DNA of 64,000 nucleotides from Streptomyces sp. WAC05374 (GCF_004353505.1 NZ_SMNQ01000014.1:1-64000), one strand, 5' to 3'; shown: positions 42,372 to 51,264, numbered from the stretch's first letter. Notes: generated from the sequence alone by a model not told the origin. A program made the numbers and translations.

Positions 42372-43003
42372 GGGCTTCCGGGGCTCGCGGCCACCATGCG
42401 CAGGACGAGGTCGGCATAGAGCGCGCCGACCTCGTCGGGCGTGCGGCGCCCCTCGGTGTTGAACCAGCGGGCCACGTCGATGCAGAGCGAGAGCACGGCG
42501 AGCGTGGTGCCGGAGACGTCCGGGACGTCGAACTCGCCCCCCGCCACGCCCTCGTTGATGATGCGGCGCACGGCGGCGTCGCTCCTGCGGCGCAGCTCGA
42601 AGATCTCGTCGCGGTGCTCGTCGCTGAGGGAGTCCAGCTCGTACTGGACCACGCGCGCGGTGGTGCGGCGCCCGGCGTGCCACCGGACGAAGGAGCGTAC
42701 GGCGTCGGCGAGCCGCTCGGCGGCGGTTCCCGGGCCACCGGCGGCCGCCTCCAGGATCTCCAGGGCCTTCACATGGCCGATGCGGCTGATCCGGTGGAGG
42801 AGCTCTTCCTTGGTCTTGTAGTGGATGTAGAGCGCGGCCGGACTCATCCCGGCCCGGCCCGCGATGTCACGGGTGGTCGTGGCGTGGTAGCCGCGCTCGG
42901 CGAAGGCGTCCACGGCGGCGACCAGCAGCCGCCTGGCCGCGTCGGGGGTCACCTCGTCCCACGGCGTGTCCTCGCCGCCGGCCGTTTCCTCCGCCGTGCT
43001 CAT
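42362..43003 (-). CDS. TetR family repressor linked to MaoC
   Basis: This 213-residue TetR protein has the helix-turn-helix DAFAERGYHATTTRDIAGRAGMSPAALYIHYKTKEELL (about residues 32-69) and a C-terminal ligand domain with RWHAGRRTTARVVQYELDSLS. The ATG at 43001-43003 is chosen over an upstream start at 43057. The identical 16-base operator sits upstream of both this gene and the MaoC gene, implying autoregulation plus control of MaoC. Confidence 0.93.
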   Translation of the reverse strand: MSTAEETAGGEDTPWDEVTPDAARRLLVAAVDAFAERGYHATTTRDIAGRAGMSPAALYIHYKTKEELLHRISRIGHVKALEILEAAAGGPGTAAERLADAVRSFVRWHAGRRTTARVVQYELDSLSDEHRDEIFELRRRSDAAVRRIINEGVAGGEFDVPDVSGTTLAVLSLCIDVARWFNTEGRRTPDEVGALYADLVLRMVAASPGSPQK

Positions 43004-43067
43004 CGTTCGCCCCTTCCCGTGTCCGGGACCATCCGCTGTCCCGGGGACGAACACCATACCCCGACAG

Positions 43068-43083
43068 TGAGCAAGCGCTTAGA
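43068..43083. promoter_or_regulatory. TGAGCAAGCGCTTAGA operator upstream of the TetR gene
   Basis: This is identical in all 16 bases to the copy at 41871-41886. It starts 64 bp upstream of the TetR start and overlaps the last codons of the YiaA-like gene (stop at 43079), as expected for an autoregulatory site. Confidence 0.7.
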
Positions 43084-43366
43084 GCTTCTGGAACGGGTCG
43101 TGCTCGGCGAGCAGCTTCTCCAGCCGCGCCTGGTCGACCCGGCTGACGATCTGCCCGGCCTCCTGCCGGTCGCGGACGACCTTGGCGAGCGTGAAGGCGG
43201 AGGTCGTGAGGTAGAGGACCGCGATGCCCAGGAAGGCGCGCACCCAGGCATCGGCCTCCAGGTTGACGATGCCGATGGCCACCGCCCCCAGGGCGATCGC
43301 GAAGGAGGCCACGGCCTGGCCGTAGTAGGCGGCCGTGTTCTGCTGCTTGACCGGTGTGTCACTCAT
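43079..43366 (-). CDS. YiaA/YiaB family membrane protein
   Basis: This 95-residue protein has two hydrophobic helices (about 17-35 and 43-62) flanked by KQQNTAAYYGQAVASFAIALG and LEKLLAEHDPFQKL, the layout of YiaA/YiaB inner-membrane proteins. Function is unknown. I choose the ATG at 43364-43366 (MSDTPVKQQNT) over one 12 codons upstream. It is followed by the TetR gene, with its 3' end inside that promoter. Confidence 0.85.
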   Translation of the reverse strand: MSDTPVKQQNTAAYYGQAVASFAIALGAVAIGIVNLEADAWVRAFLGIAVLYLTTSAFTLAKVVRDRQEAGQIVSRVDQARLEKLLAEHDPFQKL

Positions 43367-43425
43367 GGGCGCAAGAATGCGCGGCCCGGCCCCGGCCCGC
43401 ATCCGCTCCCGTACTCAGGGGCTAC

Positions 43426-44577
43426 TCAGAACGCCGAGACGCCGGTCAGGGCGCGGCCGATGATGAGCTTCTGGATCTGGCTGGTGCCCTCGTACAGCGT
43501 CATCACGCGGGCGTCCCGCAGCAGCTTGCCGACGGGGTACTCGTCGATGTAGCCGTAACCGCCGAAGACCTGGAGGGCGTTGCTGGCGCAGCGTACGGCG
43601 GCTTCGGAGGCGAAGAGCTTGGCCTTGGAGGCGGCGGTGGCGAACTCCTGGCCCCGGTCGACGAGGTCGGCGACCCGCCAGGTCAGCAGCCGCGCCGCGT
43701 CCACGTCGACGGAGATGTCGCTGATCAGCTCCTGGACGAGCTGGTACGAGGCGATCGGCTTGCCGAACTGCTCGCGCTCCCCCGCGTACCCCACGGCGGC
43801 GTCCAGCGCGGCCCGGGCGATCCCGACGCACCCGGCGGCGACGGACATGCGGCCCTTGGCGAGCGCGGACATGGCGATGGAGAATCCCTTGCCCTCCGGC
43901 CCCATGAGCGCGGAGGCGGGCACCCGGACGTCCTCCAGCACCAGCTCGGCGGTGGCCTGGCCGCGCAGTCCGAGCTTGCCGTGGATGGTGCGGCGGGTCA
44001 GGCCGGGGGTGTCGGTGGGCACGAGGAAGGCGGACACGCCCCGGTGGCCGGGTTCGTCGCCGGTGCGGGCGAACAGGAGCACCACGTCGGCCCAGGTGCC
44101 GTTGGTGATGAACATCTTGGTGCCGTTGATGACGTAGTCGCCGCCCTCGCGCCTGGCCCGGGTGGTGAGGCTGCCGGCGTCGGAGCCGGTGCCGGGCTCG
44201 GTGAGGCCGAAGCAGCCGATCGCGTCGCCGGAGGTGAGCCGGGGCAGCCAGTGGCGCTTCTGGTCCTCGTCGCCCCAGGCGGCGACGGTCTTGGCGACCA
44301 GGCCGAGCGAGACGGAGACGATGCCGCGCACGGACGAGTCGCCGCGGCCGAGTTCCTCGGTGACCAGGCAGTACGTGAGGTGGTCGCCGCCGGAGCCGCC
44401 GTACTCCTCGGGAATGGTCAGGCCGAGGAAGCCGAGTGCGCCGAGCTTCTTCACGATCGACCGGTCGACGCTCTCGGCCCGGTCCCACGCCACGACGTGC
44501 GGGGCGATCTCGCGCGTGACGAAGTCCTCGGCGAGCCGCCGGACCGCCACCTGCTCCTCGCTCGGTTCCAGGTTCAC
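43426..44577 (-). CDS. Acyl-CoA dehydrogenase
   Basis: This 383-residue flavoprotein has CFGLTEPGTGSDAGSLTTRA, INGTKMFITNGTWADVVL, KLGLRGQATAELVLEDVRVP, AVGYAGEREQFGKPIASYQ and QVFGGYGYIDEYPVGKLLRDARVMTLYEGTSQIQ, all standard. It oxidises a short- or branched-chain acyl-CoA and passes electrons to ETF. The GTG at 44575-44577 is the start. It is divergent from a TetR gene with AACTA-N7-TAGTT between them. Confidence 0.95.
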   Translation of the reverse strand: MNLEPSEEQVAVRRLAEDFVTREIAPHVVAWDRAESVDRSIVKKLGALGFLGLTIPEEYGGSGGDHLTYCLVTEELGRGDSSVRGIVSVSLGLVAKTVAAWGDEDQKRHWLPRLTSGDAIGCFGLTEPGTGSDAGSLTTRARREGGDYVINGTKMFITNGTWADVVLLFARTGDEPGHRGVSAFLVPTDTPGLTRRTIHGKLGLRGQATAELVLEDVRVPASALMGPEGKGFSIAMSALAKGRMSVAAGCVGIARAALDAAVGYAGEREQFGKPIASYQLVQELISDISVDVDAARLLTWRVADLVDRGQEFATAASKAKLFASEAAVRCASNALQVFGGYGYIDEYPVGKLLRDARVMTLYEGTSQIQKLIIGRALTGVSAF

Positions 44578-44596
44578 CCGCGGACACCCCCACTTT

Positions 44597-44613
44597 AACT
44601 ATCACTGCTAGTT
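44597..44613. promoter_or_regulatory. AACTA-N7-TAGTT operator between acyl-CoA dehydrogenase and TetR
   Basis: A perfect 5+5 inverted repeat with a 7-base spacer (tcactgc) lies in the 63-bp gap between divergent genes. It is duplicated at 49427-49443 upstream of the aldehyde dehydrogenase, with the same arms and spacer length. The likely regulator is the TetR at 44641. Confidence 0.7.
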
Positions 44614-44640
44614 TCTTGTGCCACGCCTACTATGTGCCGC

Positions 44641-45327
44641 ATGGCCCGACCGCGCAAGCCCCTCCTCAGCCGAGACCGCATCGTCGCCACCGCCGGTGCG
44701 CTCGTGGACGCGGAGGGACTGGAGGCCGTCTCGACCCGGCGCCTCGCCGCCGAGCTGGGCGTCAGCGGGCCCTCGCTCTACAACCACTTCCGCACCAAGG
44801 ACGAGATCCTGGAGGCGGTCGCGGACGCGGTCAGCGCCCAGGTCGACCTGTCGATGTTCGCCGAGGGCGACGGCCGCGACTGGCGCACCGCGCTGCACGA
44901 CTGGGCCGTCTCCTACCGGGCGGCGCTCACCGACCACCCGAACATCGTCCCGGTCCTGGCCCGCGGTCCGGGCCGCCGGCCGGCCGGCCTGCGGGTGGCC
45001 GACGCCGTCTTCGGCGCGATGGTCCGCGCGGGCTGGCCCCCGGCCCAGGCCACCCACATCGGTGCGCTGATGCGGTACTTCATCACCGGCTCGGCCCTCG
45101 GCTCGTTCGCCCGCGGCTTCGTCGACGACGCGACGGCGTACGATCCGGCCGACTATCCCCACCTGGGACAGGCGCACCTGCTCGCCGAACGGCGCGAGAA
45201 GGTCGACGAGGGGGCCTTCGAGACGGGCCTGCGGGCGCTGCTCGACGGACTGGCGGTCCAGTACGAGGCCGCAGGCGCGGCACGCTCCCGGCCGCGGGAG
45301 GAAGGCGGGCGGCCGGGAGCGCGGTGA
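44641..45327 (+). CDS. TetR/AcrR family regulator of the acyl-CoA/aldehyde locus
   Basis: This 228-residue TetR protein begins MARPRKPLLSRDRIV. Its helix-turn-helix is at about residues 22-53 (DAEGLEAVSTRRLAAELGVSGPSLYNHFRTKDEIL) and its C-terminal domain resembles TetR_C types. The ATG at 44641 has no clear ribosome site; a TACTAT -10 eight bases before it suggests a leaderless transcript. The shared AACTA-N7-TAGTT repeat marks its probable targets. It is convergent with the MHS transporter. Confidence 0.92.
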   Translation: MARPRKPLLSRDRIVATAGALVDAEGLEAVSTRRLAAELGVSGPSLYNHFRTKDEILEAVADAVSAQVDLSMFAEGDGRDWRTALHDWAVSYRAALTDHPNIVPVLARGPGRRPAGLRVADAVFGAMVRAGWPPAQATHIGALMRYFITGSALGSFARGFVDDATAYDPADYPHLGQAHLLAERREKVDEGAFETGLRALLDGLAVQYEAAGAARSRPREEGGRPGAR

Positions 45328-45330
45328 TCC

Positions 45331-46665
45331 CTACGGCCTCTCGCCGCCGGCGGCACCGGCCCGGGACGCCAGGATCTTGATGGACACGAGGGCGATCACG
45401 GCCAGGCCCATGATGTAGGCGGAGACGGCCATCGACGTACCGGTCGCCTCCAGCAGCAGGACCATCACGAACGGCGCCAGTCCCCCGCCGAACACCGCGG
45501 CGATCTGGTAGCCGAGCGATGCCCCGGTGTAGCGCATCTCCGCCGTGAACAGCTCGGCGAACAGCGCCGCCTGCGGCCCGTACATGATGCTCAGGAAGCA
45601 GCTCGTGACGAAGGTGCCCACGGCCAGCCAGAGCAGCGAGGCGGTGTCGATGAGCAGGAACATCGGGACCGCCCACACCAGCAGGCCGACCGCGCCGAGC
45701 GCGTAGATCCGCAGCCGTCCGATGCGGTCCGACAGGGCCGCCGCCGCGGGGATCAGCACCAGTTGGGTGAGGCTGACACCGAGCGACACCATCAGGACGG
45801 CGCTGCGCTCCATGTGGAGCTCGCGGGTCGCGTAGTCCAGCACGCCGGTGATGATGATGTAGAAGGTCGCCGTGTTGACGGCGAACGAGCCGCCGGCGAG
45901 GAAGACCGTGCCGAGGTGCCGGCGCAGGATGGTGCCCAGCGGCGAGCGCACCTCGCTCTTCTCCCGCTCCGCCAGCGCCTGTTCGGCCGCCTTGAACTCG
46001 GGCGTCTCCTCGACCCGGGTGTGGATGTACCAGGCGAGGACGAGGACCAGGAACCCGACGAAGAACGGCACCCGCCAGCCCCAGGCGGCGAACTCCTTGT
46101 CGCTGGTGAACGCCCCGGCGACGAGGAACACGGTGTTGGCGGTCACCACACCGATCGGGACGCCGAGCTGCACCAGGCTGCCGTACAGGCCCCGCTTGCC
46201 CTCGGGGGCGTACTCGGTGGCCATGAGCATCGCGCCGCCCCACTGGGCGCCGACGGCGATGCCCTGGAGGACGCGGAAGAGGACCAGCAGCAGCGGGGCG
46301 GCGACGCCGATCGTCTCGTACGTGGGCAGGAGGCCGATTCCGGCGGTGGCGAGGCCCATCAGGGTCAGCGCCAGGACGAGCATGGGCTTGCGGCCGCGCT
46401 TGTCGCCGAGCTGCCCGGCGACGATGCCGCCGATGGGGCGGGCGAGGAAGCCGACGGCGAAGGTGGCGAAGGCGGCGAGGACCCCGGCGGAGGCGCTGCC
46501 GGAGGGGAAGTACAGGTCGCCGAGGACGAGGGCGGCGGCGATGCCGAAGACGAAGTAGTCGTACCACTCGACGGCGGAGGCGAGGGCGGCCGCGGTGGCC
46601 ACCTTGCGGCGGTGCCGGTCGGCGGGGGCGGAGGTGGGTGAGGCGGGAGGGGGTGCCGTGTCCAT
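45331..46665 (-). CDS. MHS family MFS transporter (metabolite:H+ symporter)
   Basis: This 444-residue transporter has 12 hydrophobic helices. It shows the MHS features VEWYDYFVFGIAAALV in helix 1, GQLGDKRGRKPMLVLAL (loop 2-3 motif) and PLLLVLFRVLQGIAVGAQWGGAMLMATEYAPEGKRG. MHS carriers import aromatic acids, betaines, citrate or dicarboxylates with protons. I start at the ATG at 46663-46665. Its upstream region, after a terminator at 46821, has ACCGAC...GTCGGT arms at about 46728-46754. Confidence 0.92.
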   Translation of the reverse strand: MDTAPPPASPTSAPADRHRRKVATAAALASAVEWYDYFVFGIAAALVLGDLYFPSGSASAGVLAAFATFAVGFLARPIGGIVAGQLGDKRGRKPMLVLALTLMGLATAGIGLLPTYETIGVAAPLLLVLFRVLQGIAVGAQWGGAMLMATEYAPEGKRGLYGSLVQLGVPIGVVTANTVFLVAGAFTSDKEFAAWGWRVPFFVGFLVLVLAWYIHTRVEETPEFKAAEQALAEREKSEVRSPLGTILRRHLGTVFLAGGSFAVNTATFYIIITGVLDYATRELHMERSAVLMVSLGVSLTQLVLIPAAAALSDRIGRLRIYALGAVGLLVWAVPMFLLIDTASLLWLAVGTFVTSCFLSIMYGPQAALFAELFTAEMRYTGASLGYQIAAVFGGGLAPFVMVLLLEATGTSMAVSAYIMGLAVIALVSIKILASRAGAAGGERP

Positions 46666-46820
46666 GGGTGCACACTCCGGTTGGGTGCGGGGGACGAAAG
46701 GGGGGCGGCGCCGTGAAGTTGACGGGGACCGTACCGACCGGCTGGTACGTCGGTCAACGGCCCGTACGGTCACAGTTTTCGCGCCCGCTTTCCGTGGTCC
46801 GCGCACGCTTCCGGGCAGCA

Positions 46821-46857
46821 CGAACACCCCGGTCGCGCGGGGCGACCGGGGTGTTCG
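46821..46857. terminator. Terminator after the alcohol dehydrogenase gene
   Basis: A perfect 16-bp stem (cgaacaccccggtcgc with its complement) closes a 5-base loop. It lies 20 bp beyond the stop of the alcohol dehydrogenase gene and before the MHS promoter, separating the two units. Confidence 0.9.
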
Positions 46858-46876
46858 GCAGGGCGGGCCGGGCGGC

Positions 46877-47956
46877 CTAGAAGACGACCAGCGCGCGCCC
46901 GCCCTTGCCCGCGATCATGTTGTCGAACGCCGCCGGGATGTCCTCCAGCGCGATCCGGTCGGTGACGAGCGCGCCCAGGTCCAGGCGCCCGGCGCGGATG
47001 TGCCCGGCGAGGACGGGGAGGTCCTCGGCGGGGTTGGAGTTGCCGTAGACGCAGCCGGAGAGCGTGCGGCCCCAGTGGAAGATCTCCAGGGCGTTGAACG
47101 TCACCTGCTGGTCCTTGCCGCCGATGCCGACCACCGTGGTGCGGCCGCCGCGCCGGGTGGAGTCCCAGGCGGTACGGATGGTGGCCGCGCGGCCCACGCA
47201 CTCGACCGCCACGTCGGCGCCCTGGCCGCCGGTGAGCCCGCGCACCTCCCGGGCGGTGGTGTCGGAGGCGACGACGTACTCGGTGGCGCCCGCCTGCCGG
47301 GCGAGCGCCTCCTTCTCGGGCGACACGTCGACGGCGATGACGGTGCCCGCGCCGGCGATCCGGGCCGCCTGGAGGGTGGCGAGACCGACCCCGCCGACAC
47401 CGAACACGACGACCGACTCGCCCTCGCGGACCCGTGCGGAGTGGTGCACCGCCCCGTACCCGGTGAGCACGGCACAGCCGAGCAGGGCCGCGTCGGTGAG
47501 CGGCACGCCGTCGGGGACGGGCAGCACGCAGTTGGCGGCGACGACGGTCTCCTCGGCGAACGCGGCGACGTTCAGGCCCGGGTGGAGCGCGGTGCCGTCC
47601 GCGGTGACGGCGTGGACGGCACCCGCTCCGGTGAGGGCGTCGGCGCACAGCCACACCTCGCCGAGCCGGCAGGGGTGGCAGGAGCCGCAGGACGGCGCCC
47701 AGTTGAGGACGACGCCGTCACCGGGGGCGACATGGGTGACGCCCTCGCCGACCGCGACGACGGTGCCGGCGCCCTCGTGGCCCAGGACGGCGGGCACGGG
47801 CACCCGCATGGTGCCGTTGGACAGGGACAGGTCGGAGTGGCAGACACCGGCGGCGGCGAGGCGGACCCTCACGCGGCCGGGGCCGGGTTCCGGCAGCTCG
47901 ATGCCGGTGATCTCGAGCGGGGCACCTATGGCGGGCAGGACGGCGGCGCGGACCAC
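46877..47956 (-). CDS. Zinc-dependent alcohol dehydrogenase
   Basis: This 359-residue medium-chain dehydrogenase has the catalytic zinc region AAGVCHSDLSLSNGT and GHEGAGTVVAVGEGV, structural-zinc Cys in CGSCHPCRLGEVWLC, and the NAD motif FGVGGVGLATLQAARIAGAG. It is close in plan to MscR-type enzymes but lacks their full signature. It probably oxidises an alcohol to the aldehyde used by the upstream aldehyde dehydrogenase, 22 bp away in the same operon. The alcohol substrate is not known. Confidence 0.93.
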   Translation of the reverse strand: MVRAAVLPAIGAPLEITGIELPEPGPGRVRVRLAAAGVCHSDLSLSNGTMRVPVPAVLGHEGAGTVVAVGEGVTHVAPGDGVVLNWAPSCGSCHPCRLGEVWLCADALTGAGAVHAVTADGTALHPGLNVAAFAEETVVAANCVLPVPDGVPLTDAALLGCAVLTGYGAVHHSARVREGESVVVFGVGGVGLATLQAARIAGAGTVIAVDVSPEKEALARQAGATEYVVASDTTAREVRGLTGGQGADVAVECVGRAATIRTAWDSTRRGGRTTVVGIGGKDQQVTFNALEIFHWGRTLSGCVYGNSNPAEDLPVLAGHIRAGRLDLGALVTDRIALEDIPAAFDNMIAGKGGRALVVF

Positions 47957-47978
47957 GATCGTTGGCTCCCGGTGTCGG

Positions 47979-49373
47979 TCAGAACTGCAGGGACTTGGTG
48001 TGCAGGTACTCGGCGAGGCCGTGCGCGCCGAGTTCGCGTCCGACGCCGGACTGCTTGTAGCCGCCGAAGGGGGCGAGCGGGTTGAACCGGCCGCCGTTGA
48101 TGTCGACCTGGCCCGCCTCCATGCGGCGGGCGAACGCGACGGCCTCCGTCTCGTCGCCGGCCCACACCGCGCCGGCCAGGCCGTACACGGTGCCGTTGGC
48201 GATGCGCAGGGCGTCCTCCTCGTCCTCGTACCGCAGGAACGAGATCACCGGGCCGAAGATCTCCTCCTGGGCGATGGTCATCTCGGGAGTGACGTCCGCG
48301 AAGATCGTGGGGCTCACGTAGTAGCCCCGGTCCAGGGGTGCTTCGGTGCCGCCCACGACGAGCCGCGCGCCCTCCCGGACGCCCTGGTCGATGTAACCGC
48401 GCACGCGCTGGAGCTGCTTGGCGTTGACCATGGGCCCGAGCCGGTCGCCGGGGGTGTACGCGGCGACGGCCTCGGCGGCGATGGCCACGGCCTCGTCGTA
48501 CTGGTCCTTGTGGACCAGGACCCGGGTCAGGGCGCTGCACCGCTGGCCCGCGTTGGACAGGGCGTTGGCGATGCCGGTCCGGACCGCCTTGGGCAGGTCG
48601 GCGGAGGGCAGGATGACGTTGGCGGACTTGCCGCCGAGCTCCAGGGCGACCCTCTTGACGGCGCCGCCCGCGAGCGCGCCGATCCGCCTGCCGACCGCGG
48701 TGGAGCCGGTGAAGGAGACCAGGTCCACGCCGTCGTGCTCGGCCAGCGCCTGGCCCGCGACCGGCCCGAGTCCGGTCACCAGGTTGAACACCCCGGCGGG
48801 CAGCCCCGCCTCGTGCACGGCCTCGGCGAAGAGCCGGGCGGTCAGGGGCGTGTCCTCGGCGGGCTTGAGGACCACGGTGCAGCCCGCGGCCAGGGCGGGC
48901 GCCACCTTGGCGACGACCTGGTGGAGCGGGTAGTTCCAGGGCGTGATCGCGCCCACCACGCCGACCGGTTCGAGCAGGACGGTGGAGTTGCCCACCTTCT
49001 CCTCGAACGGGTACGTGGCCACCATCTCGGCGTACGTCCCGGTGATGAGGACCGGCAGCCCGGCGTGCACCTGTTCGGCGAGCTGCGCGGGTGCGCCCAG
49101 CTCCGCCGTCACCGTCCGGGCGATCTCGTCCTGGCGCGCGGCGAGCGCGTCGCGCAGGGCGGTGAGCCGGGCGGCCCGCTCGGCGGGCGTGGTGGCGGCC
49201 CACGCGGGGAAGGCCGCCCGGGCGGCCCGTACCGCGGCGTCCACGTCCTCGGCCGTGCCGGCCGGGACGTGGGCGATGACCTGCTCGTCCGCCGGGTTCA
49301 CCACGGCGATGGTGTCGGTGCCGGCGGCGGGCCGCCACGCCCCGCCTATGTACATGCCGTCGTGCGCCTTCAT
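47979..49373 (-). CDS. NAD(P)-dependent aldehyde dehydrogenase
   Basis: This 464-residue protein has AITPWNYPLHQVVAKVAPALAAGCTVVLKPAE, the catalytic Glu motif ALELGGKSANVIL, the catalytic Cys in NAGQRCSALTRV and the ending SGVGRELGAHGLAEYLHTKSLQF. It oxidises an aldehyde to an acid. The ATG at 49371-49373 follows AAGGAGAAG. It heads the operon with the alcohol dehydrogenase. An AACTA-N7-TAGTT operator 54-70 bp upstream links it to the TetR at 44641. Confidence 0.95.
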   Translation of the reverse strand: MKAHDGMYIGGAWRPAAGTDTIAVVNPADEQVIAHVPAGTAEDVDAAVRAARAAFPAWAATTPAERAARLTALRDALAARQDEIARTVTAELGAPAQLAEQVHAGLPVLITGTYAEMVATYPFEEKVGNSTVLLEPVGVVGAITPWNYPLHQVVAKVAPALAAGCTVVLKPAEDTPLTARLFAEAVHEAGLPAGVFNLVTGLGPVAGQALAEHDGVDLVSFTGSTAVGRRIGALAGGAVKRVALELGGKSANVILPSADLPKAVRTGIANALSNAGQRCSALTRVLVHKDQYDEAVAIAAEAVAAYTPGDRLGPMVNAKQLQRVRGYIDQGVREGARLVVGGTEAPLDRGYYVSPTIFADVTPEMTIAQEEIFGPVISFLRYEDEEDALRIANGTVYGLAGAVWAGDETEAVAFARRMEAGQVDINGGRFNPLAPFGGYKQSGVGRELGAHGLAEYLHTKSLQF

Positions 49374-49426
49374 CCGCTTCTCCTTCGTGGGCCTTCGGAG
49401 CTGTGCCGCATGGTCGTCCGGCACCA

Positions 49427-49443
49427 AACTAGCGGTGGTAGTT
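49427..49443. promoter_or_regulatory. AACTA-N7-TAGTT operator upstream of aldehyde dehydrogenase
   Basis: The arms AACTA and TAGTT flank a 7-base spacer, gcggtgg, in the 107-bp gap upstream of the aldehyde dehydrogenase. Arms and spacing match the site at 44597-44613. Confidence 0.7.
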
Positions 49444-49480
49444 TTCTGGCGCCAGGGGGTGCGGGGCCGACCACATCACA

Positions 49481-49945
49481 TCAGAAGTCCACCGAGGTCC
49501 GTTCGTCGAGGCGGGCCACCGACTCCTGGCCGAAGGCACGCTCGTAGGCGCCGCGAATCCGCTCGATCCTCGGATCACGGGCCTTCGCCTCCGCCGCCGG
49601 GTACAGCAGGATCAGCTCGTACGACCGCTCCCGCGCGATCCGCCCGCTCGACTCGCGCCACTGCCCGCGCCCCTCCTGCACCGTCAGCCCCTCCGGGAAG
49701 GCGGGTGTGACCTCGCGGTCGACGAACGCCATGAACTGCGCGTCGGTGACGTCCGGGCCGCCGTCGGGCCGGTCGGTGCCGAAGAGCAGGCGGGTCTCCA
49801 GGTAGGCCGCGCCACGGGCGGTGACCGTGCCGCCGGTCTCCCGGCCGCCGCCGAGCGTGGCGTACGCGGCGGGGGCGCCGGCGGCGAGCACGAGGGCGGC
49901 CGAGGTGACGGCGAGGCGGGTGCGGGTGGCGGTGAGGAGCGGCAT
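49481..49945 (-). CDS. DUF3574 domain protein, probably exported
   Basis: This 154-residue protein has an N-terminal leader (MPLLTATRTRLAVTSAALVLAAGAPAAYA, cleavage about residue 29). The DUF3574 domain follows: LETRLLFGTDRPDGGPDVTDAQFMAFVDREVTPAFPEGLTVQEGRGQW, and a tail RSYELILLYPAAE. The family is found in bacterial periplasmic or lipid-linked contexts with no known function. The ATG at 49943-49945 is preceded by GAAGGGCC. Confidence 0.88.
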   Translation of the reverse strand: MPLLTATRTRLAVTSAALVLAAGAPAAYATLGGGRETGGTVTARGAAYLETRLLFGTDRPDGGPDVTDAQFMAFVDREVTPAFPEGLTVQEGRGQWRESSGRIARERSYELILLYPAAEAKARDPRIERIRGAYERAFGQESVARLDERTSVDF

Positions 49946-50057
49946 GGCGGGCCCTTCCGTGCGGCGGGTTGCTGAGCGCCGACCACTCTGGCGGTCCGCC
50001 GCCGCCCTGCCCGGCCGACCCACCGGATTCGGCCGGAAACGGGCGGTGGGCGCCCCG

Positions 50058-51263
50058 TCACGCCCGCTGGCGTGCCCGTCGGCGTACCGCGCCCGCCGGG
50101 TCGGCCCCGGGCGCCCGCCCCACCCGCACGCCCAGACCCGCGGCCGCGAGCAGCAGGGCGCCCAGCATGACGAACGGGGCGCCCGTGCCGGCCAGGCCGG
50201 CGATCAGCCCGGCGGACGCGGGCGCCGCGACCTGGCCGAGCCGGTTGCCCGTCAGACGCAGGGCGAGAGCCGTGGAGCGGGCACCGTCCGGGGCGGCCCG
50301 GACCACGGTCGTCATCGACAGCGGCTGGCCGGCCCCGAGGCAGAAGCCCAGCACGGCCAGCATCACGGCGAGGGCCCACACCGGGACGGGCAGCGCGATG
50401 CCCGCGCACAGCAGTCCGGCGAGCAAGCAGGTCACGGTCAGCAGCGCCGTGCGGCCGAGCAGCCGGATCATCGGTGTCATCACCAGCCGGCAGGCGATGG
50501 TGGCGGCGGCGCGCAGGCTGAGCAGCAGGCCGACCGTGGCGGGGGCGATCGAGCGGTGCTCACCGATCACCGGCAGGTAGGCGGTCAGGATGTCGGTCGC
50601 CGAGAGCACGGCCAGGCTGATGAGGATCCCGGCGGGCACTCCGCGCGTACGGAGGATCCGGTGGACGGGCACCGTGCCCGGCTCCCCGCGCGCGTGGGAC
50701 GCCTTCGCGGTGCGGTGCTCCACGCGCCACAGGGACGTGAGGGACACGGCGGCCACGGCGGCCGCGACCAGCAGGGCGAGGGCGCTGCTGCGGCCCATGT
50801 CGCCGCCGATGAGGAGCCCCGCCGCGACCGGCCCGACGAGCTGCCCCAGCGAGGCGCCGATGGTGAAGTGACCGAAGTTCCGGTCCTGTTCGGCCGGCGC
50901 GGACTGGCGGGCGACCAGCGACTGGGCACCGATCACGAAGCACAGGTGGCCGAGGCCCATGACCCCGCTCCACGCCGCCATCCCCGCCAGTGAGCCCGCC
51001 GCCCCGCTCAGCGCGCACCCGCCCGCGATCAGCGCCACGCCGACGGGCAGCAGCGGTGCGCACCGCCCCCGGTCGGTGAGGCGCCCGAGCGGTACGGCGG
51101 CGAACAGCGGCAGCAGCGCGTACGCGCCGGCGATCACCCCGACCGCGCGCTCGTCCGCGCCCAGCGCGAGGGCGCGGTACGAGACGGCGGGCCGCGCCAT
51201 CGACACCGCCCCCTGCGCGAAGCCGAAGGCGACGACGAGGCGCAGCAGCCAGCCCCTGCCCAT
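50058..51263 (-). CDS. MFS transporter
   Basis: This 401-residue protein has about 12 hydrophobic helices. It carries PLGRLTDRGRCAPLLPVGVAL (an MFS loop 2-3 motif) and GHFTIGASLGQLVGPVAAGLLIGG. It could be a drug or metabolite efflux protein; no substrate can be inferred. Its ATG at 51261-51263 is one base from the stop of the CitMHS gene, so the two share a transcript and probably a coupled start. Confidence 0.88.
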   Translation of the reverse strand: MGRGWLLRLVVAFGFAQGAVSMARPAVSYRALALGADERAVGVIAGAYALLPLFAAVPLGRLTDRGRCAPLLPVGVALIAGGCALSGAAGSLAGMAAWSGVMGLGHLCFVIGAQSLVARQSAPAEQDRNFGHFTIGASLGQLVGPVAAGLLIGGDMGRSSALALLVAAAVAAVSLTSLWRVEHRTAKASHARGEPGTVPVHRILRTRGVPAGILISLAVLSATDILTAYLPVIGEHRSIAPATVGLLLSLRAAATIACRLVMTPMIRLLGRTALLTVTCLLAGLLCAGIALPVPVWALAVMLAVLGFCLGAGQPLSMTTVVRAAPDGARSTALALRLTGNRLGQVAAPASAGLIAGLAGTGAPFVMLGALLLAAAGLGVRVGRAPGADPAGAVRRRARQRA

Positions 51264-51264
51264 G

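Noticed and set aside
46728..46754. ACCGAC...GTCGGT arms upstream of the MHS transporter as another copy of the shared operator
   Set aside because: The spacing is 15 bases, not 2, so it is not the same site; a different regulator may still use it.
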